Positions 15,040-22,638 of a DNA stretch of 22,638 bases are shown piece after piece. The translations under genes were made by a program, and so were the position numbers. This DNA comes from Campylobacteraceae bacterium (GTDB lineage Bacteria; Campylobacterota; Campylobacteria; Campylobacterales; Sulfurovaceae): positions 1 to 22,638 of the forward strand of contig JAMOSL010000210.1 of assembly GCA_027063105.1 (NCBI GenBank), read 5' to 3'. The notes under the pieces were generated by a model. It was not told where the DNA came from and did no database searches. It saw only the letters and a program-made list of their open reading frames with translations. Every line of letters begins with the position of its first letter. Position 1 is the stretch's first letter.

Positions 15040-18000
15040 CTAAAACTCTTTTCTAAAAACTATATCTGCACCACTACTTTCTCCATTGCTGGATATGCTT
15101 GATTTTATATTCTTACTCCAATCATATTCCAATCTTGCACTGGATACTTCATCATTTACATATATTATAGTTACTTTATCAGATATTTTTTTTCCTATTT
15201 CCATACTTCCATCTGAACCTAAAGAGAGGTGGTCTATCTTTACGCCTACTCCTGATAATGCTGATTTTGCTATTTCACCACCCATCATTTTCATCATATC
15301 ATTTCCACTACTTGAATCTCCTGCATTTTCATTATCAAAAAGAATTACAGATAAAATTTGCTCTTTTGTTAATCTTGGAATTGATGAAAATATTATATTT
15401 GGAGTATTAGGATTTCCTGTTATTTGTATAGTTATTTCATAATTAATAGAATTATATATCGCCGAAATATCTAATATTGGATTCTTTGGATTTCCAGAAA
15501 AGGCTATTATACTATCTTTTGTAGTAAATTTTTTATTTTGAAACTTATAATATGAACCATCTTTTATCTTAACACTACCTAGAACTTGAAGAGAAGAACC
15601 ATGAGTTTGATGAATTACTAAATTTGGATTAACTTTTATATTTGCTGATGAATTCTTATACACTAATGATTTTTTAGTATATATATTTAGTAACAAATCT
15701 ATATTATTCTCTTTTTTACCTTTTTCATCCTTTTTAGGCTTAATATTTTGAAGAATTAATATGTCATTATCCGACGCAAAAGTTTTTTTCTCTGTATCCA
15801 AATAAACTCTACCACCTAAAAGGGTAATATCTCCTCTAATAGTTGTATCATTCTCTTCTAATTTTGTTTTTACATCAATGATACTTTTTAATTTAATCAT
15901 TTTATGAGATATTGATAAAGGGTTAGCATAGGCTAAAATATTACCTTTTTTATCTTTTAAATCATATATTCCCGTAACTTTTATTTCATCGTTTATCCAT
16001 AGAGGAGATATTTTAATTAGAGATTCTTTTATATTTATTAATGATGATTTTGTAGCAAATATTTTCTGTTTTTGAAAAGTTGTTTGATAACTATTTAGAG
16101 TTAAATTTCCATCAATAAATCCTAAAGATATTTTTGTATCATTGACTCTATGCTCTGTTTTACGATCAACTTGTAATTTAAGTTTATTTGATGATAAATC
16201 TAACTTTAAATCTTTTCTATTCTCTACAGATAAATTTAATTTAGCATCTCCAGAAATTTTAGGTGTTTTAAATTTATATAATTTTTGCATATTTCTTATA
16301 AACTTTTCAATAGATGGAATACTTTTATCTAACATAATTTTTTTATCAATATTCCCATTAAATTTAAATTCTTCATTATACAAAACTATTAATCCATCTA
16401 TATTTTTACTCTTTTGATTTAGATTTATATCTGCATCTATGGTCTTGGAGGATATATTAGCTTTAATAACCTCATCAATATTTGCATTAATTTTTAGAGG
16501 AGACAGCCCAGTTAAATTAATATTTTTGTCTAAATCTCTTAAAATAGACTTCTTTGGTATATCTATTTTACTCTCTACCTCTATTACTTTGTTATATACT
16601 ATATTACTCTGCATATTGACTATATTAGAGTTTATATCAGCTTTTATATTTAATGGCATAGTTTTGTTGAAATCAATGGGAATAGATATATTAAACCCTA
16701 TAATTGCCTCTTGTATTTTTATATTTTCTTTTGTAGATAGATTAAAATCAGCCTTTTTAAAATCATCTGATATAAATTGACCTTTAATAGATGAAGAATC
16801 TAAAAATGCTTTAATACTACTCTTATCTCCACTATAAGATAAGTTTAAATCTTGAATTAAAGTTATTAGATTTTTATCTACCTTTTCTATCTCCTCTACT
16901 TCCAGCTTATTTGGCAAAATAAAACCATTATAATCTAAAAGTTCATTTACTAGAGTCAGCGTATTAAAAAAATATATATTCTTTGCATAGCGAGTTGATA
17001 TATTTCCCTCATTTATTACTTTTAAACTATTACTCTTTATATTATATTCTATTTTATTGATAATATTTATACTATCTATATTGAATTCACTACTATTCAC
17101 ATCTAATAATCTATCCCCTGTTATATATATATTGCCATCTATTTTATCTTTATCCCCATTTAGATTAATTTTAATTGGAGATAAGGAATCATCTCTTAAA
17201 GGTATTTTATATGTTGTAAAAAGTTCCTTGAGAGGAGTTATTACACCTTCACTTTGAATCTTATTATCTATGATATTTGCACTATAATTTATAGTAGATA
17301 GGTTAGTATCAACTGATATATTTAAATCACCTCTATTTACAATCTTATTTGTTATATCTATTAATATATCTCTTGCATCAATTTTAGCTGAATTGACTTT
17401 AACAGGATTATATTCAAATGATTTTGTATTTGTATTTAAGGAGTTTATAATTAATCTTTTAGGAATAAAGTTTGATGGTTCAGTTTTATTTTTATCTTCT
17501 TTATTAACATTAGATGTATTCTGATCTTTTGTATCTGCAGATATAGCCATTAAAGTTAGAATATCAATATCTTTAATAGATAAGTTATCTACTATTATTT
17601 CTTGGTCTTTAATAGATGCATTAAATGATATATTACTAATATTTGTATCAGCATTTAAATTAATATCAGCTATATTTATTATCTCATTAGATAGATTTAC
17701 TTTAATATCTTGGCTTGTAAGAGATGCGTAAGATAATAAAATATTTTTATACTCTCGTGATAATATATTTATATCTACTGATTTAAAAATTATAATATTT
17801 GGAATGAATAGATTCTCTTTACTCTTATGCTCTTTATCATTTGAACTTGATTTAGATGAATTATCTTTTATAATATTCTCTATAGCTACAGAGTTAATAT
17901 CTTTAATAGATAATTTAACAATTTCTACTTTTCTATTATATAAATTACCAATGACTTTAACATCTGTTAAATTAGTATCAGCTATTAATTTAAACTGATT

Positions 18001-18507
18001 TACTGATATAGAACCATTATAAAGTATACCATCTGTATCTAATGATAAATTTTCTATTTTGATGTCATTCTGAATAAATGGTTTTATATCTATATGGATA
18101 TTGTCTAATCCTATTGATATAGGCATTTTAAATTCTGATTTCTTTTTGTCTTGTTTTGAACTATCCGATGAGGTAAAAGATTCTGCTGTATATTTTATAT
18201 TATCTATATCAGCACCAATAATTTGAATATCAGTAATAGATAATCTCTTATAAAATAGTGTGGCTGGATTCCAACTAAAATTAAATTTTTCTAATATATC
18301 TCTATCTTTAAATCTTAATTTTTCAACTTCAACTCCACTAAATAATGAACCTGATACTCTATTATAAGAGAAATCATATTTAGGAGCAAAAGTATTAGCA
18401 CCCCACTCTACTAATTTACTTGAAGTGCTTATAAAAACTATTACTATAATAATTAATATTAAAAGAGTTAAAAGCGTATACCCTATCCATTTAAATATAT
18501 TTCTCAA
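15040..18507 (-). CDS. tamB: Translocation and assembly module protein TamB (AsmA-like, DUF490)
   Basis: TamB is anchored in the inner membrane and spans the periplasm as a long hydrophobic beta-groove. It works with TamA and is linked to phospholipid transport and barrel assembly. The 1155-residue product has one N-terminal transmembrane helix (about residues 8-28) and then VSGSLFSGVEVEKLRFKD, the usual entry to the repetitive domain. About 900 residues follow of Asn/Ile/Lys/Ser-rich beta repeats in which phrases like INLNADTN and LSIKDID recur. The conserved DUF490 C-terminus starts near residue 930: LQVLGSVKIKDGSYYKF, SGNPKNPILDISA, TKEQILSVILFD, ending in FRKEF. It starts with TTG, which overlaps the tamA stop as TTGA; AGGA lies about 9 nt upstream. 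The pairing with tamA supports the assignment. Confidence 0.9.
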   Translation of the reverse strand: MRNIFKWIGYTLLTLLILIIIVIVFISTSSKLVEWGANTFAPKYDFSYNRVSGSLFSGVEVEKLRFKDRDILEKFNFSWNPATLFYKRLSITDIQIIGADIDNIKYTAESFTSSDSSKQDKKKSEFKMPISIGLDNIHIDIKPFIQNDIKIENLSLDTDGILYNGSISVNQFKLIADTNLTDVKVIGNLYNRKVEIVKLSIKDINSVAIENIIKDNSSKSSSNDKEHKSKENLFIPNIIIFKSVDINILSREYKNILLSYASLTSQDIKVNLSNEIINIADINLNADTNISNISFNASIKDQEIIVDNLSIKDIDILTLMAISADTKDQNTSNVNKEDKNKTEPSNFIPKRLIINSLNTNTKSFEYNPVKVNSAKIDARDILIDITNKIVNRGDLNISVDTNLSTINYSANIIDNKIQSEGVITPLKELFTTYKIPLRDDSLSPIKINLNGDKDKIDGNIYITGDRLLDVNSSEFNIDSINIINKIEYNIKSNSLKVINEGNISTRYAKNIYFFNTLTLVNELLDYNGFILPNKLEVEEIEKVDKNLITLIQDLNLSYSGDKSSIKAFLDSSSIKGQFISDDFKKADFNLSTKENIKIQEAIIGFNISIPIDFNKTMPLNIKADINSNIVNMQSNIVYNKVIEVESKIDIPKKSILRDLDKNINLTGLSPLKINANIDEVIKANISSKTIDADINLNQKSKNIDGLIVLYNEEFKFNGNIDKKIMLDKSIPSIEKFIRNMQKLYKFKTPKISGDAKLNLSVENRKDLKLDLSSNKLKLQVDRKTEHRVNDTKISLGFIDGNLTLNSYQTTFQKQKIFATKSSLINIKESLIKISPLWINDEIKVTGIYDLKDKKGNILAYANPLSISHKMIKLKSIIDVKTKLEENDTTIRGDITLLGGRVYLDTEKKTFASDNDILILQNIKPKKDEKGKKENNIDLLLNIYTKKSLVYKNSSANIKVNPNLVIHQTHGSSLQVLGSVKIKDGSYYKFQNKKFTTKDSIIAFSGNPKNPILDISAIYNSINYEITIQITGNPNTPNIIFSSIPRLTKEQILSVILFDNENAGDSSSGNDMMKMMGGEIAKSALSGVGVKIDHLSLGSDGSMEIGKKISDKVTIIYVNDEVSSARLEYDWSKNIKSSISSNGESSGADIVFRKEF

Positions 18508-20264
18508 AATGATTGTCCTATCTGAAATTGTATCCCATATTGCGAACTGTCGTGAACATTCATACCCACATCTATTTTAATTGGTCCTACAGGAGTAATA
18601 TATCTTACTCCTAAACCAGCTGTTGTTAAAATATCTCCACTAAAATCATAACTATCTACAGTGAGGATTGTATTATCTGTAAAAACTGCTCCATAAAGGT
18701 CTCCAATTATTGGATAATCTGCCTCTAATGATAAATTTGCCATTGTAGAAGCTCCTTCTATTCCATAACTTGTAGGAGAATATATAACACCTACTCTGCC
18801 ATATCCATAAGCTCTATTACTATAAGCTCCTCCAGAAAAAAACTTTTTTGATTCAGGAACTATATTATTTAGTTCATCTAGAATTCCAATTTTACCTACC
18901 ATAGCCAAAGTTAACTCTTCAAAACTATTAATTAATCTTCCTTCAATAAGATACTTAAGATAGCTACTAGCTTCATCTTCATAATCAATTCCATATTCTA
19001 TATCAGTAGATATGTAATATCCATCTTTAGGATTTAATTTAGAGTCCCTTCTATCATAAATAAATTTTAAAAATGGATATGCTAAGAAAAAATTACCCTC
19101 TTTTATCGCTCTGGTTAATATAATCTCATTAATATCATCTTTTAATGAGATGTCAATATTCTCAAAACCAAATCCAGCTTGAAGAGTTGTCTTCTCATTA
19201 CGATAAGATAGATATGATTTTAGATAACTTTTTTTCTCCAAAAACCCCTCATAATCTATATCAGAATAACCTATATTATTAAAATAATCTATTGAATAAT
19301 TTTCTATATTTATAAATGAAGGAATAAAATGAGTCAAATCTAAAACTTTCTCTATACTAGAATAGTTTGCTATTATTTTTAATTTCTGAGCATCTCCAAA
19401 AAAGTTTTTTCTAATATACTCACCTTTAATCATTGCCCCAATATTGGTATCATATCCAATACCACCCATGAAATAATTCTTCTTTCGAACCTCTCTTACT
19501 TCTATATCGATAGGTACAACATTATAAAATTTTCTATTATATTTTATGGATACTATATCAAAAGTATCTAGGTCATATAAACTATTATAACTTTCTTGAA
19601 TTCTCTCAGTATTAAAATCATTTCCCTCTCTTGCCATAACTCTTGAGACTACTATGGACTTATCTATACTCTCTAATCCTCTAACTGATATTTCACCAAA
19701 TTTACAAACTCCACCCTTTTTTATAATAAATCTTAAATCAACTATATGTTTATCTAAATCTACAAAAGCTTTACTATCTAAATCATAACTACAATATCCA
19801 TTTTTGAGAAGTTCTTTAATAATATTACTCTTTACAGATATAAAATCTTTAGCTCTAAATCTATCATCTTTTTTGAATATAATTTGATTATGATTAGAGA
19901 TATTAAAATCACTAGAGATGTTAATATCTCTAATTAATATCGGATTATTTTCCTTAATATTAACTGTAACTAATTCAGGAGTTGTATTAATTGTAAAATT
20001 TGCATCATAGAATCCTATAGAGTCATAATATCCTCGTAAAGATTCATTTAAAGAAGGAAGTAGTTTATCTTTTATTTTAGGCTTATAATCTTTCCAAAAT
20101 TCAAATTTATTTTTAACCTCGACACCCATAGCAGATTGTAGATTATCTTCTGAAACAGAATCACAACCTATAAATATTATATTATGTTTTAAATGTTTTA
20201 CTTCAGAAGAATAAAGAAAAGTAAATAGAGATACAAAGCCGATAACTAAAAATTTATAAAACAT
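18504..20264 (-). CDS. tamA: Omp85-family outer-membrane protein TamA
   Basis: TamA is the outer-membrane partner of TamB. The 586-residue product has a signal peptide (about residues 1-20) and periplasmic POTRA-type repeats to about residue 260, for example the segment GGVCKFGEISVRGLESID. A 16-strand-type barrel follows, from GGIGYDTNIGAMIKGEY to a terminal Phe (IQFQIGQSF). The loop-6 motif reads SNRAYGYG (N483-R484-A485-Y486), where gammaproteobacterial TamA usually has VRGY. Late-barrel landmarks are DRRDSKLNPKDGYY, LEADYPI and GLGVRYITPVGPIKIDVG. Three cysteines lie in the periplasmic region. AAGG stands 7 nt before the start, and the stop overlaps tamB. BamA is the main alternative, but the tamB neighbour and length of about 580 argue for TamA. 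Confidence 0.88.
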   Translation of the reverse strand: MFYKFLVIGFVSLFTFLYSSEVKHLKHNIIFIGCDSVSEDNLQSAMGVEVKNKFEFWKDYKPKIKDKLLPSLNESLRGYYDSIGFYDANFTINTTPELVTVNIKENNPILIRDINISSDFNISNHNQIIFKKDDRFRAKDFISVKSNIIKELLKNGYCSYDLDSKAFVDLDKHIVDLRFIIKKGGVCKFGEISVRGLESIDKSIVVSRVMAREGNDFNTERIQESYNSLYDLDTFDIVSIKYNRKFYNVVPIDIEVREVRKKNYFMGGIGYDTNIGAMIKGEYIRKNFFGDAQKLKIIANYSSIEKVLDLTHFIPSFINIENYSIDYFNNIGYSDIDYEGFLEKKSYLKSYLSYRNEKTTLQAGFGFENIDISLKDDINEIILTRAIKEGNFFLAYPFLKFIYDRRDSKLNPKDGYYISTDIEYGIDYEDEASSYLKYLIEGRLINSFEELTLAMVGKIGILDELNNIVPESKKFFSGGAYSNRAYGYGRVGVIYSPTSYGIEGASTMANLSLEADYPIIGDLYGAVFTDNTILTVDSYDFSGDILTTAGLGVRYITPVGPIKIDVGMNVHDSSQYGIQFQIGQSF

Positions 20265-20279
20265 ATAATACCTTAAAGA

Positions 20280-20846
20280 TTAATCTATTGAGATAATTTT
20301 ATCACTCACCCAATTAGCTAAATCTATATCATGCGTAATAAGTAAAATCCCAACTCTATCAAGATATTTTATCAAAATTTTCATCACATCTAACTGTATA
20401 ACATTATCTAATGCACTAGTAGGTTCATCGCATAAAATTAAATCTGGTTTCATGAGTAATGCTCTCAATATGCTACACCTTTGCAACTCTCCACCAGATA
20501 ATCTATTTGGAGTTTGATATAATAGCTCTTTGGTTATACTCATTTCTAGAGCTAACTCATTTAATCCATCTAAAGAAGCTACATCTTTAATTTGATTTAT
20601 AATAGTAAAACTGGGATGAAAGGAACTATATGGATCTTGAAAAACCCATGCTATCTTCCCCCGTTTAATATTTCCATCTAGTGGTTTTAAATTGTTTGAT
20701 ATAAGCTCAAAGAGAGTAGATTTACCACTACCACTCTCTCCAACAATAGAGATAACTTCTCCTCTTTTCATCTCTAAATTAAAATTATTATAAAGTAGTC
20801 TCTTTTTGTTATATCCAAATGACAAATTCCTTATCTCTAAAACCAT
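20280..20846 (-). CDS. Orphan ABC transporter ATPase (peptide/nickel-type subfamily)
   Basis: This soluble 188-residue nucleotide-binding subunit has all the ABC motifs: Walker A GESGSGKST (36-44), Q-loop Q70 in VFQDP, signature LSGGE (116-120), Walker B LILCDE (136-141), D-loop SALD (144-147) and switch H172. The VFQDPYSSFHP segment is typical of Opp/Dpp/Nik ATPases such as DppF or NikE. It is short for that group (usually 230-330) and lacks their C-terminal oligopeptide extension. No permease or binding-protein gene is nearby. It lies 9 nt after proA and 15 nt before tamA in one operon. It may serve a permease encoded elsewhere or be involved in envelope transport with TamAB; the latter is speculation from position alone. 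Confidence 0.85.
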   Translation of the reverse strand: MVLEIRNLSFGYNKKRLLYNNFNLEMKRGEVISIVGESGSGKSTLFELISNNLKPLDGNIKRGKIAWVFQDPYSSFHPSFTIINQIKDVASLDGLNELALEMSITKELLYQTPNRLSGGELQRCSILRALLMKPDLILCDEPTSALDNVIQLDVMKILIKYLDRVGILLITHDIDLANWVSDKIISID

Positions 20847-20855
20847 AAATTTATA

Positions 20856-22091
20856 TTAGCCTCTAACTTGTCCAGTTCCATATATTTTGAATTTATAAGT
20901 AGTTAACTCATTAATTCCCATAGGTCCTCTTGCATGAAGTTTATTAGTAGATATTCCAACTTCTGCACCAAAGCCAAAAGCTCCACCATCTGTAAATCTT
21001 GTAGATGCATTTACATATACACAAGATGCATCTACTCTCTGCAAAAATTCTTCAGAAGCACCATAATTTTCTGTTAAAATAGCTTCGGAGTGACCAGAAC
21101 CATATTTAACTATATGCTCTATAGCTTCATCTACTCCATCAACGATTTTAATACTCAAAATATTAGCTAAATACTCTGTATCATAATCTTCTGTTGTTGC
21201 TAACTCAACTTCTATTATTTCCTGAACCTCTGCATCACCTAAAAGTTTTGTCTCTTCTATGGTAAAGGCTTTATATAACTTTGGTAGTATATCTCTAGCT
21301 ATATCTTTATCTACCAAAAGAGTCTCCATTGCATTACATACACCAACTCTTTGACATTTTGCATTAATTGAAATATCTATAGCTTGTTCAAAATTTGCAT
21401 CTTTATGAATATAGGTATGGCATAATCCTTTATCATGTTTTACTACAGGAACTGATGAATTTTTAGATATATATTTGATAAGCCCCTCTCCACCTCTTGG
21501 AACAATTAAATCAACAAAATTATCCATACTAATAAGTTTTGCCACACCTTCTCTTGAACTATCTGGAAGAAGTGATATTATCTCTTTTGGTAAATCATTT
21601 GCCTCTAAAACACTTTGAAGAACTTTAGCTATAATCTGATTTGAGTTTTCTGCCTCTTTCCCACCTTTTAGTATTGCTACATTTCCACTCTTAAAACATA
21701 ATGCTCCGACATCAGATGTTACATTTGGTCTTGATTCATAAATAACACCAACTACACCTATAGGAACAGATACTTTTTCTATTCTTAGTTTATCATCAGT
21801 AACCCAACCATCTAATATTCGTCCAACAGGCTCTTTTAATCCTGCTATTTCTCTTAATGAGTTTGCCATAGATTCAACTCTATTTTCATCTAACAGAAGT
21901 CTATCAAGAAGTGCATTATCTAATCCATTTCTTTTTCCATCTTCCATATCTTTTTTATTCTCATCAATAATATCACTACTACGATTGACCAAAGCATCTG
22001 CCATCTCTTTAAGTATTAGATTTTTTCTAGCACTATCTAAAGAAGCTATGATTTGAGCTGATGATTTTGCTTTTTTTAAAAATTCTATCAT
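20856..22091 (-). CDS. proA: Glutamate-5-semialdehyde dehydrogenase (gamma-glutamyl phosphate reductase)
   Basis: ProA reduces gamma-glutamyl phosphate to glutamate semialdehyde with NADPH, the second step of proline synthesis. The 411-residue product is the standard length. It shows the family's cofactor and catalytic landmarks: PIGVVGVIYESRPNVTSD, SGNVAILKGGKEA, DLIVPRGGEGLI, VVKHDKGLCHTYI, and the active-site region CQRVGVCNAMETLL with nucleophile C252. Late motifs are GSGHSEAILT, DASCVYVNASTRFTDGG and RGPMGINELTTYK. The start is 3 nt after the murC stop, and its GGAG ribosome binding site is inside murC, so the genes are co-translated. proB is not in the window. Confidence 0.98.
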   Translation of the reverse strand: MIEFLKKAKSSAQIIASLDSARKNLILKEMADALVNRSSDIIDENKKDMEDGKRNGLDNALLDRLLLDENRVESMANSLREIAGLKEPVGRILDGWVTDDKLRIEKVSVPIGVVGVIYESRPNVTSDVGALCFKSGNVAILKGGKEAENSNQIIAKVLQSVLEANDLPKEIISLLPDSSREGVAKLISMDNFVDLIVPRGGEGLIKYISKNSSVPVVKHDKGLCHTYIHKDANFEQAIDISINAKCQRVGVCNAMETLLVDKDIARDILPKLYKAFTIEETKLLGDAEVQEIIEVELATTEDYDTEYLANILSIKIVDGVDEAIEHIVKYGSGHSEAILTENYGASEEFLQRVDASCVYVNASTRFTDGGAFGFGAEVGISTNKLHARGPMGINELTTYKFKIYGTGQVRG

Positions 22092-22094
22092 TTT

Positions 22095-22638
22095 TTATTC
22101 TCCTCTAATCTGATAAGTAATATCTCCTGCACCAAAGGCAGTTATTATATCTCTACTAAATTCATTTATAATATGTCCATCTTTAAAGATTTTAACTATA
22201 CAATCTTCTTTTTTAACGCTATCGGCGATAATTGGATTATACCTGCTAAATGCACCTTTAAGGTCAATATCAACCTTTATCTCTCCAGATGACCAAATAG
22301 GTAAAATAACCAATTCATCAACACCTTCAAAACAATCTACAAAACCTTTTAAATTATCTATCGTTCGACTATATTTATGCGGTTGCCAAATAACTTGTAT
22401 TTTATTAAAATTTCTTAATTTAGCGTATGTTTTAAGTGCATCAATGGTAACTTTTATCTCTGTTGGATGATGTCCATAATCATCTATTACAACTATATCA
22501 TCTTGATTTAATATAACATCAAATCTCTTCTTAATACCTTTATAATTTAGTAAATTCTTTTTAATATCTTCTATATTCTCACCTACTGCAATACCTGCTA
22601 AAATACCTAAAGCTGTATCTAAAGCGATATGTTCAACT
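22095..22638 (-). CDS. murC: UDP-N-acetylmuramate--L-alanine ligase (partial, C-terminal 181 codons)
   Basis: MurC adds L-alanine to UDP-N-acetylmuramic acid with ATP, the first amino-acid step of peptidoglycan precursor synthesis. The frame is open at the right edge, so only the end of the central ATPase domain and the C-terminal domain are visible. Diagnostic motifs are KGIKKRFDV, the MurC-specific DDYGHHPTEI, and WQPHKYSRT, followed by VDELVILPIW and the final FGAGDITYQIRGE. The HHPTEI and QPHKYSRT pair separates MurC from other Mur ligases. Mpl is an alternative but is less likely with this short C-terminal domain. It is the first visible gene of the murC-proA-ABC-tamA-tamB operon; its promoter lies beyond the window. 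Confidence 0.95.
   Translation of the reverse strand, partial: VEHIALDTALGILAGIAVGENIEDIKKNLLNYKGIKKRFDVILNQDDIVVIDDYGHHPTEIKVTIDALKTYAKLRNFNKIQVIWQPHKYSRTIDNLKGFVDCFEGVDELVILPIWSSGEIKVDIDLKGAFSRYNPIIADSVKKEDCIVKIFKDGHIINEFSRDIITAFGAGDITYQIRGE

Noticed and set aside
15086..17998. Several plus-strand open frames across tamB
   Set aside because: They are hydrophobic shadows of the Asn/Ile/Lys-rich tamB repeats; none has a ribosome binding site or promoter.
1..22638. CRISPR arrays, insertion sequences, phage or toxin-antitoxin genes
   Set aside because: No regularly spaced direct repeats, transposase, integrase or small paired toxin-type genes were found. The tRNA gene at 14880-14956 has no integrase or duplicated 3' end beside it, so no integrated element is supported.

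Overview
The window is strongly A+T-rich (roughly 70% by eye), gene-dense and looks like chromosomal core DNA of a Campylobacterota (epsilonproteobacterial) species. The evidence is the gene content: a futalosine-type menaquinone UbiD decarboxylase, class 2 PyrD, a tamA-tamB pair with the NRAYGY barrel motif, and RodA with SSSDFIFA. Low G+C, AAGGA-type ribosome binding sites, and TATAAT -10 boxes mostly without a clear -35 also fit. I cannot fix the genus. There is no phage, IS element, CRISPR array or classical defence island.

Layout from left to right. Positions 1-2136 (-) hold the first 712 codons of metH, cut by the left edge and starting at TTG. Diverging from it are a secreted helix-hairpin-helix protein and lolA (+), which overlap by 23 nt. 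lolA ends tail to tail with the pta-ackA operon (-), sharing 4 nt. Diverging from pta is a two-gene unit (+) of a POTRA-less Omp85-type barrel and a DUF808/YedI membrane protein. It converges on a second unit, pyrD-ubiD-rhodanese remnant (-). The three genes there are joined by TAATG stop/start junctions, and the last one is a broken secreted rhodanese. The convergence point is a perfect 12-bp dyad built from the last codons of both units. Diverging from pyrD are two adjacent genes (+) for exported proteins with PilJ/NarX-like helical sensor motifs, then rodA, whose stop codon lies inside a CAT-anticodon tRNA gene. The right third is one long (-) operon: murC (partial), proA, a lone ABC ATPase, tamA and tamB, with gaps of 15 nt or less.

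Functionally the window mixes methionine, acetate, pyrimidine, proline and menaquinone metabolism with cell-envelope work: LolA lipoprotein traffic, two Omp85-family barrels, TamB, MurC and RodA. Nothing proves a wholly new system. The items most worth a second look are the paired secreted PilJ-like proteins without a transducer, the Omp85-like barrel plus DUF808 pair, the orphan ABC ATPase co-transcribed with tamAB, the deleted rhodanese, the stop-codon-containing bidirectional dyad, and the rodA/tRNA overlap with a tRNA promoter apparently embedded in rodA.
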